Source of the DNA: CAZQQN01 sp964595485
GTDB lineage: Bacteria > Bacteroidota > Bacteroidia > CAILMK01 > CAYYUA01
Direction of reading: 5' to 3'
DNA length: 64,000 bases
Assembly: GCA_964595485.1 (NCBI GenBank)
Contig: CAZQQN010000005.1
Span: 32,080-96,079 of the forward strand
Positions 47,296 to 56,897 of the stretch are shown here, one piece after another (position 1 is the stretch's first letter; each line of letters begins with the position of its first letter). Under the pieces are notes generated by a model. That model saw only the letters and a list, made by a program, of their open reading frames with translations. It searched no databases and was not told the origin of the DNA. Both the position numbers and the translations under genes were made by a program.

Positions 47296-47528
47296 TATAG
47301 GTAATTAAAAAATGTTAATTATAATAGCCATTAATCAAATAATAATTTACCTTCTAAATTGCAAGGCCTTCCACCCTTCTAAGCTAATACAAAAGTTTTC
47401 AAAATGCGATAAAATCAAAACAAATTTATGATAATTATAGCGCTATTTCAGCAAAATAGTATAAATTTTTTTACAAATTATTTACTTTTCAACGGATTTG
47501 GCGCCTACTGTTTATGCTATGTTTTAGC

Positions 47529-47536
47529 TACTTTTG
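47529..47536 (+). promoter_or_regulatory. -7 promoter element of purN
   Basis: TACTTTTG, a full TANNTTTG match 22 bases before the purN ATG. I saw no purine riboswitch in the spacer. Confidence 0.5.
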
Positions 47537-47558
47537 CAGATGATCAATTAATTAAACA

Positions 47559-48155
47559 ATGAATAAGGTTAAAAAAAACATAGCTATTTTTGCTTCTGGC
47601 AAGGGAAGTAATGCGATCAATATAATCAAACATTTTTCAGACAGTCCTTCTGCTGATGTCCAGATGCTCTTGAGCAATCGAAAGCAGGCACCGGTTATCG
47701 ATAAAGCAAGAGAATGGAATGTTAAAACCTTAACATTTGATAAAGAGAATTTTTACAATAGCCAAGAAGTACTGAATTGGTTAGAAGAGGCCAATATTGA
47801 CTTCATTGTTTTAGCCGGTTTCCTGTTATTGGTTCCTGATTATCTAGTCAATGCTTTTGAGTCCCGGATCATCAATATTCATCCAGCTTTGCTTCCTAAA
47901 CATGGAGGAAAAGGCATGTATGGCAAAGCAGTTCACCAAGCTGTTATCAGGAACCAGGAGACAGAAACGGGTATTACAATTCACTATGTGAACAAGGCAT
48001 ACGATGACGGGAAGATAATAGCTCAGTATAGGATTGCTATTAACCCCGGCAAAGAAACTGTCGATACCCTTGCTGAAAAAGTTCATAAGCTTGAATATCG
48101 TTATTATCCGCAAGTGATCGAATCCGTGGTCGAAAATCTACCCACAAGGACGTAG
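47559..48155 (+). CDS. purN: phosphoribosylglycinamide formyltransferase
   Basis: Third step of purine synthesis: formyl transfer from 10-formyl-THF to GAR. The 198-residue protein keeps the family blocks: FASGKGSNA (about 11-19, phosphate loop), VLAGFLLLVP (about 86-95), the catalytic Asn-His in NIHPALLP (about 106-113) and the catalytic Asp in NKAYDDGKII (about 146-155). Cytosolic. It stands 191 bases before purH with a separate promoter box, so the two purine genes are near but perhaps independent. Confidence 0.95.
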   Translation: MNKVKKNIAIFASGKGSNAINIIKHFSDSPSADVQMLLSNRKQAPVIDKAREWNVKTLTFDKENFYNSQEVLNWLEEANIDFIVLAGFLLLVPDYLVNAFESRIINIHPALLPKHGGKGMYGKAVHQAVIRNQETETGITIHYVNKAYDDGKIIAQYRIAINPGKETVDTLAEKVHKLEYRYYPQVIESVVENLPTRT

Positions 48156-48305
48156 TTTTACATCATTTATAGCAAAATGCTATTGAATGGCAGATTATTG
48201 ATCTAAATTGGTAGAAAAAGAATAAAATCAATTCCTGGGAAAGAATGAGTATCGTTACTAACCAATTTATTAGACGCTTTTAGGAATTCTCGCGGGATTT
48301 TTTAA

Positions 48306-48313
48306 TAATTTTG
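48306..48313 (+). promoter_or_regulatory. -7 promoter element of purH
   Basis: TAATTTTG, 33 bases before the TTG start. The implied transcript includes the ATG-TAA pair at 48338-48343. Confidence 0.45.
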
Positions 48314-48346
48314 TGAGAGTAATCTTCCTAACAAAAAATGTAAGTA

Positions 48347-49858
48347 TTGGCCCAGATTCGTACCGCCCTCCTGAGTGTCTTTGATAAAGAAGGCTTACCC
48401 GAAATACTGAAAGCCCTGGATCAGCTTAAAATTACAATGATTTCTACAGGTGGTACTCACCGATTCATTGAAGAACAAGGGTACAGTGCTACAGCCGTAG
48501 AATCACTGACGGAATATCCCTCTATTTTGGGCGGAAGAGTTAAAACCCTCCATCCCAAAGTTTTTGGTGGAATTTTAGCCAGGGAAGAGGAAGACGATGA
48601 AGAAATTCAACAATTTAACATACCAAAGATCGACTTGGTAATTGTTGATCTTTACCCATTTGCTGAGGCTTTGAAAGGGGAAAAAACAAAAGAGGCTATT
48701 ATTGAAAACATCGATATTGGCGGTATTTCCTTAATTCGCTCAGCAGCCAAAAATTTTAACAATACGATTACCATCCCTTCTAAAGATCATTACCCCGAAC
48801 TATTAAATATCCTTCAGGAGAAAAAAGGCGAGACAACAGAAAGCGAGCGTAAAAAATTAGCAGCTAAAGCTTTTGAAATCAGCACTTCTTATGATCAATT
48901 AATTCATGAATTTCTAAATGAAAGCGATGAGGATTATACTTCAAATCATGATTCTCAAGGCGGCATGACATTACGCTATGGAGAAAATCCCCATCAGCGT
49001 GCCTGGTTTTACGGTAATTTTGATACTTATTTTCAGCAGCTCAATGGTAAAAAAATCTCTTACAATAACCTTGTGGATATTGATGCGTCTGTGAGGCTTA
49101 TAGAAGACTTACCAACCAATTCTTTCGCCGTCATTAAACACACCAATCCTTGTGGTGTTGCCCATCGTGAAAGCTTGGTTGAAGCCTGGAAAGCTGCCCT
49201 GGCAGGCGATCCGGTTTCTGCTTTTGGTGGCATACTTGTTACCAATGCAAAAGTGAATGAAGAAACCGCCAATGCCATTGATGAATTGTTTTTTGAAGTA
49301 TTAATAGCACCTGACTTCGAGGATAATGCGCTTGAAATCTTGAAGCATAAAAAGAACCGAATCTTGTTGAAAAAGCTAAAACCTCTGCAAGCCAATAAAG
49401 AGAGTAAATCGGTGCTGGATGGCAGTTTAGTGCAGGATAAGGATAAGCGCATCGAAAGTGAAGAGGAGTTCACCTCCGTAACAAAGGAAAATCCTTCAGA
49501 ACACAAAATGCAGGATTTGGCTTTTTCGAATGTAATTGCAAAGCACGCCAAGTCTAACACTATCGTTCTGGCAAAAGACAAGCAGCTGACCGGGATAGGG
49601 GTCGGTCAGACATCTCGAGTGGATGCTCTTAAGCAAGCAATAGATAAAGCTAATTACTTCGAATTACCGTTGAAAGATGCTGTAATGGCATCAGATGCAT
49701 TTTTTCCATTTGCCGATTCAGTAAAAATTGCTAATGAAGCGGGTATACAGACAATTATCCAGCCAGGCGGTTCTAAACGAGACCAGGATTCTATTGACTA
49801 TTGTAATGATCAGGGATTAGCAATGGTATTTACCGGAATCAGGCATTTTAAACATTAG
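48347..49858 (+). CDS. purH: bifunctional AICAR formyltransferase/IMP cyclohydrolase
   Basis: Catalyses the last two steps of IMP synthesis. The 503-residue protein has an N-terminal cyclohydrolase domain (IRTALLSVFDKEGL, then STGGTHRFIEE and LGGRVKTLHPKV) and a C-terminal transformylase domain (MTLRYGENPHQRAWF, KHTNPCGVA with the catalytic Lys-His, SDAFFPFAD). The start is a TTG at 48347. In the same frame, 9 bases upstream, an ATG is followed at once by TAA, so the ATG cannot start this gene. mreB begins 8 bases after the stop. Confidence 0.95.
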   Translation: MAQIRTALLSVFDKEGLPEILKALDQLKITMISTGGTHRFIEEQGYSATAVESLTEYPSILGGRVKTLHPKVFGGILAREEEDDEEIQQFNIPKIDLVIVDLYPFAEALKGEKTKEAIIENIDIGGISLIRSAAKNFNNTITIPSKDHYPELLNILQEKKGETTESERKKLAAKAFEISTSYDQLIHEFLNESDEDYTSNHDSQGGMTLRYGENPHQRAWFYGNFDTYFQQLNGKKISYNNLVDIDASVRLIEDLPTNSFAVIKHTNPCGVAHRESLVEAWKAALAGDPVSAFGGILVTNAKVNEETANAIDELFFEVLIAPDFEDNALEILKHKKNRILLKKLKPLQANKESKSVLDGSLVQDKDKRIESEEEFTSVTKENPSEHKMQDLAFSNVIAKHAKSNTIVLAKDKQLTGIGVGQTSRVDALKQAIDKANYFELPLKDAVMASDAFFPFADSVKIANEAGIQTIIQPGGSKRDQDSIDYCNDQGLAMVFTGIRHFKH

Positions 49859-49866
49859 ACAGTATT

Positions 49867-50889
49867 ATGGGATTATTTGATTTTTTCGTTCAGGAATTAG
49901 CAATTGATTTAGGAACGGCTAATACTTTGATCATATACCGTGACCAAGTGGTGGTGGAGGAACCTTCAATCATTGCTGTGAATCGAATGACCGGGGAGGT
50001 TGTAGCTATTGGAACAGAGGCTATGTTAATGCATGGGAAAACCCATGAAGATATAAAAACAGTAAGGCCCCTAAAAGATGGTGTGATAGCTGATTTTAAT
50101 GCAGCTGAGCAAATGTTGCGGGGTATGATTAGTATGGTGAATAAAGGCAGTCGTTACTTTGCCCCGCACTTAAGAATGGTGATTTGCATTCCTTCTGGCA
50201 TAACAGAGGTAGAAAAGCGAGCTGTTAAAGACTCGGCTGAGAGGGCAGGGTCTAAAGAAGTAAAGCTAATTCATGAACCCATGGCTGCTGCTATTGGTAT
50301 AGGTATTGACGTTGAGGAGCCTAATGGCAATATGGTCATTGATGTTGGAGGCGGTACCACGGAAGTAGCAGTAATTGCTTTAGGAGGTATAGTAACAGAC
50401 CAATCCATCCGGGTAGCAGGCGATGAATTTACTGCTGATATTGAGGAATACATGAGGCGCGAGCATAATATCCTAATAGGTGAGCGTACTGCCGAGAAAA
50501 TTAAGATCGCGATAGGTGCCGGACTTCCAGATCTTGAAGATCCCCCGGATGATTACCAGGTTAATGGCCGGGATTTAATGACTGGAATTCCAAAGCAGAT
50601 CACAATTTCTTACGCAGAAATAGCGCATGGGCTTGATAAATCTATTGCAAAAATAGAGGAAGCTATTTTAAGGGTTTTAGAAAAGACCCCGCCGGAATTA
50701 TCAGCTGATATTTACAGGACTGGCATTTATATAACAGGAGGAGGTGCTTTGCTAAGAGGACTCGATAAGCGGATTTCAGAAAAAACGAAATTACCGGTGC
50801 ATGTAGCGGAGGATCCTTTAAGAGCCGTGGCCCGAGGAACTGGTATTGCCCTTAAAAATATCAACCGGTTCAAATTCTTGATGGGCTAG
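49867..50889 (+). CDS. mreB: rod-shape-determining actin homologue MreB
   Basis: The 340-residue actin-fold ATPase forms membrane-bound filaments that guide wall synthesis. Motifs: AIDLGTANT (phosphate 1, about 12-20), VIDVGGGTTEVAVI (phosphate 2, about 157-170), YITGGGALLRG (adenosine site, about 290-300). An amphipathic N-terminus (MGLFDFF) fits direct membrane binding. It leads mreB-mreC-mreD-mrdA-rodA and is 8 bases after purH, so purH may feed transcription into the cluster. Confidence 0.97.
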   Translation: MGLFDFFVQELAIDLGTANTLIIYRDQVVVEEPSIIAVNRMTGEVVAIGTEAMLMHGKTHEDIKTVRPLKDGVIADFNAAEQMLRGMISMVNKGSRYFAPHLRMVICIPSGITEVEKRAVKDSAERAGSKEVKLIHEPMAAAIGIGIDVEEPNGNMVIDVGGGTTEVAVIALGGIVTDQSIRVAGDEFTADIEEYMRREHNILIGERTAEKIKIAIGAGLPDLEDPPDDYQVNGRDLMTGIPKQITISYAEIAHGLDKSIAKIEEAILRVLEKTPPELSADIYRTGIYITGGGALLRGLDKRISEKTKLPVHVAEDPLRAVARGTGIALKNINRFKFLMG

Positions 50890-50963
50890 CTGGAGCCGTT
50901 TTTTTTGCAATGATGATGGCATAGGCATGCTAAGCCCTTCTAAGCTAATGACGGTTAAGGAAC

Positions 50964-51870
50964 ATGAGAAACCTGATCTTATTTCTTGTTCGTTACTACA
51001 ATGTCTTTTTGTTCCTTTTCCTGGAATTAATCTGCTTTTATCTCCTGGTGAACAGTCAATACTACCACAATTCAGTTTTATTAAACTGGACTCAGGACGT
51101 TGCTGGAGAGTATTATGAAGNNNNNNNNNNATGAAGGGTACACCAACACCGTTGAATACCTGGCATTAAAAGAGGTCAATGATAGCCTAAGGGCCGAAAA
51201 TGCCATGCTACGCAACAAGTTGAATAATTCTTATTACTATTTCAATAAACCGGGAATACCTTCCCCGGATTCTGCCTCAATACCTGCTATCACTCCAGAG
51301 ATAGATACGGTCTCCAAAGATACATCCCTTCAAAAGAGAATCAGGAAATATCAATATTTTCCGGCTAAAGTGATTAATAATTCAATTAATAAACGTAACA
51401 ATTACATTACGTTGAATAAGGGAAAAGCTCAGGGTATGGAAACGCCTATGGGGGTTATCACTGAAGAAGGAATTGCTGGTATTGTAAAAAAGGTTTCAAA
51501 TCACTTCTCAGTCGCACTATCCGTATTGCATAACGATTTTCAGCTAAGCTGTAAAATCAAAGTAATCAACCAGAACGGTTCCTTAACCTGGGATGGAATC
51601 GATCCGGAAATTGTGCAGTTAAAACACCTGCCTACCTATTTAAATATTAAGAAGGGACAAGAAGTTGTTACAAGTCAGTATTCCATAATATTTCCAGAAG
51701 GTATTCCCGTTGGTAAAGTAGAAGATTATCAAGTTAAAAAAGGGGACAATTTTTACACTGTTAACGTAAAGCTCTACGCGGACCTGAGGAATTTGAATAC
51801 CGTTTATGCTATCAAGAACACTATGAGACAGGAACAAATAAAGTTACAGGAGGAAGCTAAAGCAAAATGA
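50964..51870 (+). CDS. mreC: rod-shape-determining protein MreC (interrupted by an assembly gap)
   Basis: The start ATG at 50964 opens MRNLILFLVRYYNVFLF, the typical Bacteroidota MreC membrane anchor (about residues 8-30). The frame runs to the ten Ns at 51121 and resumes after them in another phase. Merging the six bases ATGAAG found on both gap edges, and removing the Ns, restores one frame reading GEYYEGYTNTVEY. The intact protein would be 296 residues, with a coiled coil (LKEVNDSLRAENAMLRN) and the paired beta domains ending near KEEAKAK-like residues. Its last 4 bases overlap mreD. MreC links MreB to PBP2 in the periplasm. Confidence 0.9.
51115..51136. other. assembly gap (ten Ns) with the same six bases on both sides
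   Basis: ATGAAG precedes the Ns (51115-51120) and follows them (51131-51136). Ten Ns is a conventional placeholder, not a measured length. Collapsing one ATGAAG copy plus the Ns removes 16 bases and brings mreC into frame, so the contig ends most likely overlap. Confidence 0.85.
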
Positions 51871-52388
51871 TACCTCAGTTAATTAGATATGGTTTCAGCT
51901 TCATAGCTTTAATAGGGTTACAGGTATTGGTGGTCAATAATATAACGTTGTTTTACCTTTTGCACCCTTTCATTTACTTCATGTTCCTGCTAATATTGCC
52001 TTTAAGTATCCCTAATTGGGGCTTACTTTTACTCAGCTTTTTAACAGGATTTACCATGGACCTATTTAGCTCTACGCTTGGCATGCATGCTTCAGCTTGT
52101 GTTTTTATAGGTTTTGTTCGGCCTTTTTTTCTCCGAATTTTTAGACCAAACATGGATTATAGTGAACAAGTAGCTCCACACAGCCATTCAATGGGTTTTG
52201 GAAATTATTTACTTTATGCATTTGTCATGACTCTTTTGCATCAGGCATTTCTTCATTTTATTGAGGTTTTCGAATTTGCGGAATTTGAAAAAACGCTTTT
52301 ACGTATTGCTATTAATACGAGTGCATCCTTTTTATTGGTAGTCGTTATTGAGTTGTTGGTTTTCTACCGAAACCCGTATCAGACATGA
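51867..52388 (+). CDS. mreD: rod-shape-determining protein MreD
   Basis: A 173-residue integral membrane protein with about five or six membrane helices, the LLLSFLTGFTMDLFSSTLGMHA block (split here: LLSFLTGFTMD, SSTLGMHA at about 50-75) being the MreD signature. It scaffolds the elongation complex with MreC. Its start overlaps mreC by 4 bases (ATGA) and its end overlaps mrdA by 4 bases, a tightly coupled arrangement. Confidence 0.93.
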   Translation: MIPQLIRYGFSFIALIGLQVLVVNNITLFYLLHPFIYFMFLLILPLSIPNWGLLLLSFLTGFTMDLFSSTLGMHASACVFIGFVRPFFLRIFRPNMDYSEQVAPHSHSMGFGNYLLYAFVMTLLHQAFLHFIEVFEFAEFEKTLLRIAINTSASFLLVVVIELLVFYRNPYQT

Positions 52389-54328
52389 AATTTTACGAAT
52401 CCCGTAAATTTATTTTGATTGGTGTTATGATCGCTATAGCAGCGATATTTACTGCCCGGCTATTTTACCTTCAAATAGTGGCTCAGGATTATCAGCAGTT
52501 TGCCGAAGAAAATTTTCTTCAGAAAAAGATCATTTACCCTTCAAGGGGATTATTGTATGACCGTAATGGGAAAGTCTTAGTAGCCAATAAAACGGTTTAC
52601 GATCTGATGGTTAACCCTTCCAAAGTTAAGGAGATAGATACCGGTGTTTTTTGCGAGTTATTAAATATTACCAAAGAAAGCTATAAGAAACGCTTAAGCG
52701 AAGCCAGGCGCTATTCTTATTACAGGCCATCAATCTTTATAAGACAGGTTTCCCAAGAGACTTACGGTAAATTACAGGAGCGTTTATTTAATTTTAGGGG
52801 TTTTTATGGAAGACCCCGTACTGCCCGCCAATATCCAAGGAAAGTCGCACCTCATGTATTAGGTTATTTAGGTGAAGTGACCAATGAAGAGTTGGGTGAT
52901 GAAAGTGATTTCTACAAGATGGGTGATTATAGAGGCATTAGCGGACTGGAAAAATCTTATGAAAATGTTCTCAGGGGAGAAAAAGGGGTTGAGCACATCT
53001 TAGTAGATGCATTGAACAGGAAGAAAGGCAGTTATATGAATGGCGAGCTGGATATTCCCTCGAAATCCGGGAAAGATTTGCTAACAACCCTTGATGTTAA
53101 CCTCCAGCAATATGGTGAAAAATTGATGAAGAATAAAATTGGAAGTGTTGTTGCTATTGAACCGCAGACCGGGGAAGTTCTTGCAATGGTAAGTAGTCCA
53201 TCTTATGATCCGAGTAAACTTGTTGGACGGGAGAGGGCCGATAATTTCCAAAAGTTGGCCAATGATCCTCTTAAGCCATTGTATAACCGGACGATTACGG
53301 CAACCTATCCACCCGGTTCTACCATTAAACCTTTAATGGCAAGTATTGGATTAAGCAGTGGAGTATTGGAAACAAGCACCACAATACCTTGTGATAACGG
53401 TACTTATATTGGTGGTTTAAGGTTGGGTTGTCATGAACACCGCTCTCCCGCTGACCTTCATTATTCCATTGTAACCTCATGCAATAGCTACTACGTGCAC
53501 ACCTTCAATCGTTTTATTAATCAGGACAAGTTTGAAACGGTTGAAGAGGGATATAACAACTGGTATCAAAAGGTTCATCAGTTTGGTTTTGGGAAAAGCC
53601 TGGGGATTGATTTACCGAATGAGAAAAAAGGCTCATTACCTCAAGCCTCCTATTACAATGAAGTTTATGGAGAAGGCCGCTGGAAGGCTCCAACTGTTAT
53701 ATCCTTGGCCATAGGGCAGGGAGAGATGGGCTCCATTACGCTACAATTGGCTAACTATGCCTCAATCCTTGCTAATCGCGGTTATTATTACACACCTCAT
53801 CTTGGAAAAAAGATAGAAGGCGAGGAAGCTAACTTAAAACAAACTTATGAAAAGCATACAGTCTCTGTTGATACAACCCAGTTTGAACCTGTTGTAGAGG
53901 CAATGTATGATGTCATTGAAAAAGGAACCGGAAGGTATTATGGCCAAATTGAGGGGATAGATGTTTGCGGAAAAACAGGCACAGTTCAAAACCCTCATGG
54001 TGACGATCACTCTCTATTTATAGCATTTGCACCCAAAGAAAACCCCCAAATTGCCGTTGCAGTTATAATAGAAAATGCAGGTTACGGTAGTGTCTGGGCT
54101 GCTCCAACGAACACGTTAATGATAGAGCAATATTTGAAAGATACCGTGGAGCGTAAACAAATAGAGGATAGGATCCTTGAGGCAAACTTTGTTGAAAAAA
54201 TTCATGACCAAGAAGCTCCAGCTGACACCAGTGAAGAGGCAGACATTGATCAAGCTATAACACCGTCCGATACGGTTCAGTATATCAATGATGAAGGGGA
54301 AGCTGTTGATACAGCTGCCAATCAATAG
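52385..54328 (+). CDS. mrdA: penicillin-binding protein 2 (elongation transpeptidase)
   Basis: The 647-residue class B PBP has a membrane anchor (about 10-30), a pedestal domain with RGLLYDRNGKVLV, and a transpeptidase domain with the three active-site motifs: STIK (about 312-315, nucleophile Ser), SCN (about 366-368) and KTGT (about 525-528). It cross-links peptidoglycan during side-wall growth, pairing with RodA. The tail of about 50 residues is acidic and variable. It lies between mreD and rodA. Confidence 0.96.
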   Translation: MKFYESRKFILIGVMIAIAAIFTARLFYLQIVAQDYQQFAEENFLQKKIIYPSRGLLYDRNGKVLVANKTVYDLMVNPSKVKEIDTGVFCELLNITKESYKKRLSEARRYSYYRPSIFIRQVSQETYGKLQERLFNFRGFYGRPRTARQYPRKVAPHVLGYLGEVTNEELGDESDFYKMGDYRGISGLEKSYENVLRGEKGVEHILVDALNRKKGSYMNGELDIPSKSGKDLLTTLDVNLQQYGEKLMKNKIGSVVAIEPQTGEVLAMVSSPSYDPSKLVGRERADNFQKLANDPLKPLYNRTITATYPPGSTIKPLMASIGLSSGVLETSTTIPCDNGTYIGGLRLGCHEHRSPADLHYSIVTSCNSYYVHTFNRFINQDKFETVEEGYNNWYQKVHQFGFGKSLGIDLPNEKKGSLPQASYYNEVYGEGRWKAPTVISLAIGQGEMGSITLQLANYASILANRGYYYTPHLGKKIEGEEANLKQTYEKHTVSVDTTQFEPVVEAMYDVIEKGTGRYYGQIEGIDVCGKTGTVQNPHGDDHSLFIAFAPKENPQIAVAVIIENAGYGSVWAAPTNTLMIEQYLKDTVERKQIEDRILEANFVEKIHDQEAPADTSEEADIDQAITPSDTVQYINDEGEAVDTAANQ

Positions 54329-54336
54329 AATTCATT

Positions 54337-55608
54337 ATGGCAGAAAAGGATAAAGAAAATAGTATTACGCAAAATCTGGATTGGGTCATCATTTTGATTT
54401 ATTTGGCCCTGGTATTGTTTGGAGCGATCAACATTTATTCGGCAGAATATGACCTTAGTAACCCAACCATTTGGGATTTCACTGAAAATTACGGCAAACA
54501 ATTGATCTGGATCGCCATATCGCTAATATTGGCTATCGGTATTCTAATCGTGGATGCCCGCTTTTACAGCGCATTTGCTTATGGGTTTTATGTTATCGTT
54601 TTAGGTTTATTAATAGTAACCCTTTTGGTGGGAAAAGAAGTAGCAGGTGCAAGGTCATGGTTGGAAATAGGAAGCTTTGCATTACAGGCTTCCGAATTTG
54701 CTAAGTTCGCTACCGCTTTGGCCCTGGCTAAGTTTCTGAACCGCTACGAAATCCGGATGACCAATGTCAGCCATGTATTAATAGCCATAGTCATTTTTGT
54801 AATACCTGCCGGAATGGTGCTTTTACAAAATGATACCGGATCTGCTATGGTATACGGAGTCTTCGGTCTTGTTCTGTTCAGGCAGGGGCTACCGGGTTAT
54901 TTCCTATATGTGCCCATTGGGTTGGGGGTGTTATTTTTAAGCACTTTATTGTTTGAAAAAGTATTGGTACTAATCGGGCTTGTCATTTTAGCTGTATTGA
55001 TTTATTGGCTCTTGAAATCACAAAAGCGAGCCGCCTTTATGGTGATATCCGGTCTGATCATCTGCTCAGGTTTTGTATACGCTGTTGACTATGCGTTTAA
55101 CAACTTCTTATTACCTCACCAGCAAGAGCGGATCAACGTATTACTGGGTAAGGAGGTAGAAATACAAGGAGCTGGCTATAATATTCATCAGGCGTTAATT
55201 GCTGTTGGTTCTGGTGGGTTGTATGGTAAAGGCTTCCTGGAAGGTACACAGACACGGTTCGATTTTGTGCCAGAGCAAAGCACGGATTTTATTTTTTGCA
55301 CAATAGGAGAGGAGTATGGTTTTATAGGTAGTGTGATTGTGATTTTGTTATTTACTTTTTTGATTGTGAAGCTGATTCTTTCGGCTGAGAGTCAAAAGGC
55401 AAGGTTCCCAAGGATATATGGTTACGGTGTAGCTTCGGTATTGCTATTTCACTTTACCGTTAATATTGGGATGACAATTGGTCTATTCCCGGTTATTGGG
55501 ATTCCTCTTCCTTTCATAAGTTATGGGGGTTCCTCATTGCTTGGTTTTACCATTTTACTCTTTATTTATTTAAAGTTGGATGCTAGCGATAAAAGATTTT
55601 ATCATTGA
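54337..55608 (+). CDS. rodA: rod-shape-determining SEDS glycosyltransferase RodA
   Basis: A 423-residue polytopic protein with about ten membrane helices. SEDS blocks are present: GARSWLEIG (about 101-109), QASEFAKFA (about 114-122), LLQNDTGSAMVYG, and FVPEQSTDFIFCTIGEEYGFIGS (given in parts: FVPEQSTDFIF, GEEYGFIGS, about 310-332). RodA polymerises lipid II glycan strands with PBP2. It begins 8 bases after mrdA and closes the shape cluster. Confidence 0.96.
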   Translation: MAEKDKENSITQNLDWVIILIYLALVLFGAINIYSAEYDLSNPTIWDFTENYGKQLIWIAISLILAIGILIVDARFYSAFAYGFYVIVLGLLIVTLLVGKEVAGARSWLEIGSFALQASEFAKFATALALAKFLNRYEIRMTNVSHVLIAIVIFVIPAGMVLLQNDTGSAMVYGVFGLVLFRQGLPGYFLYVPIGLGVLFLSTLLFEKVLVLIGLVILAVLIYWLLKSQKRAAFMVISGLIICSGFVYAVDYAFNNFLLPHQQERINVLLGKEVEIQGAGYNIHQALIAVGSGGLYGKGFLEGTQTRFDFVPEQSTDFIFCTIGEEYGFIGSVIVILLFTFLIVKLILSAESQKARFPRIYGYGVASVLLFHFTVNIGMTIGLFPVIGIPLPFISYGGSSLLGFTILLFIYLKLDASDKRFYH

Positions 55609-55664
55609 TGAGATTGGGCAAAGACAATAAGAAAGAGCGATAAAATTTGAGGTGGATGAATACT

Positions 55665-56852
55665 ATGGATAAAAAAACGCTGTTCCTTCGGCATACCGCT
55701 CAAACTAGTGATATGCCACTAATGTTGGATGTTAACCATGCCGAAGGTCATTATATCTACGATACCAATGAAAAGGCTTTTTTTGATCTGATTGCCGGGA
55801 TTAGCGTCAGTCATTTAGGTCATCGCCATCCAAGGGTTACCGAGGCTATTAAAAAGCAAATGGACCAATTTTGGCATATTATGGTCTATGGGGAATTTAT
55901 ACAACAGCCTCAAGTTGATTTTGCTAAACAAATAGCTGATTTACTACCTGGCAACCTGCAGAGTGTTTACTTTGTGAATTCAGGCAGTGAGGCTACTGAG
56001 GGAGCTTTGAAACTGGCTAAACGATACACCGGTAAACCGAATATCGTAGCTTTTCAAAATGCTTACCATGGTAGTACGCATGGAGCTTTGAGCGTTTCTG
56101 GAGATGAATCTTTGAAGAATAGCTTTAGGCCGCTTTTGCCTGGCGTAACGATTTTACCTTTCAATGATAAAACAAGCCTTGGTAACATAGGTTCTGATAC
56201 AGCCGCGGTCATAGTTGAAACCATCCAGGGAGAAGCTGGTGCAAAGGTTCCCAACAAGGATTTCCTGAAAGCTATAAGGGAAAAATGTAATGAAACCGGC
56301 ACTTTATTGATCCTGGATGAAATACAGGCAGCGTTTGGTCGGTCAGGTCAACTGTTTGCATTTAACCAGTTTGGTATCGAACCTGATATTCTGCTGCTTG
56401 GAAAAGCCCTTGGTGGAGGTATGCCAATAGGCGCGTTTATTAGTTCGAAAACCATTATGGATGCCTTGACCCATGATCCCGTTTTAGGTCATATTTCAAC
56501 GTTTGGAGGTCACCCATTACCTTGTGTTGCAGGGAAAAAGGCCCTGGAAGTGTTATTTGAAGAAAAGTTGATTGAACAGGTTCCCGAAAAAGAAGCCCGG
56601 TTCAGAGAAAACCTGGAAGGAAAGGAAGGCATAATTGCCGTTCATGGTCAAGGCCTGATGATGGGAGTGGAAATTGGGGATTTTGAAAAAGTCAAAGCGG
56701 TTATTGATTACCTTTTTCATAAACAAGTTATTAGCGATTGGTTTGTTTTCAACAACCGGTCCATTCGTATAGCTCCACCGCTATCAATCACTTTTGAAGA
56801 GATAGATAAGATATCGGAAAAAATTCTTGATAGTGTTAAGGAAGCAACCTAA
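55665..56852 (+). CDS. class-III PLP aminotransferase (acetylornithine/ornithine-type)
   Basis: From ATG 55665 the protein is 395 residues; an ATG 9 bases earlier is also possible. It shows VNSGSEATEGALKLA (PLP phosphate site, about 102-116), AYHGSTHG, VETIQGEAG, LDEIQAAFGRSG (PLP-ring Asp, about 216-227) and LLLGKALGGGMP with the Schiff-base Lys (about 244). Family members act on acetylornithine, ornithine, GABA or similar omega-amines. Without an arg cluster the substrate is unknown. It may be transcribed with rodA, which ends 56 bases upstream. Confidence 0.88.
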   Translation: MDKKTLFLRHTAQTSDMPLMLDVNHAEGHYIYDTNEKAFFDLIAGISVSHLGHRHPRVTEAIKKQMDQFWHIMVYGEFIQQPQVDFAKQIADLLPGNLQSVYFVNSGSEATEGALKLAKRYTGKPNIVAFQNAYHGSTHGALSVSGDESLKNSFRPLLPGVTILPFNDKTSLGNIGSDTAAVIVETIQGEAGAKVPNKDFLKAIREKCNETGTLLILDEIQAAFGRSGQLFAFNQFGIEPDILLLGKALGGGMPIGAFISSKTIMDALTHDPVLGHISTFGGHPLPCVAGKKALEVLFEEKLIEQVPEKEARFRENLEGKEGIIAVHGQGLMMGVEIGDFEKVKAVIDYLFHKQVISDWFVFNNRSIRIAPPLSITFEEIDKISEKILDSVKEAT

Positions 56853-56897
56853 AACATTGTAGTTACACTCAGGCTTGGAAAGCCATTTTAAGATCAG

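Noticed and set aside
49060..49581. A 173-codon minus-strand frame inside purH
   Set aside because: It is fully covered by conserved purH sequence and its translation is Ser/Leu-rich with no recognisable motif.
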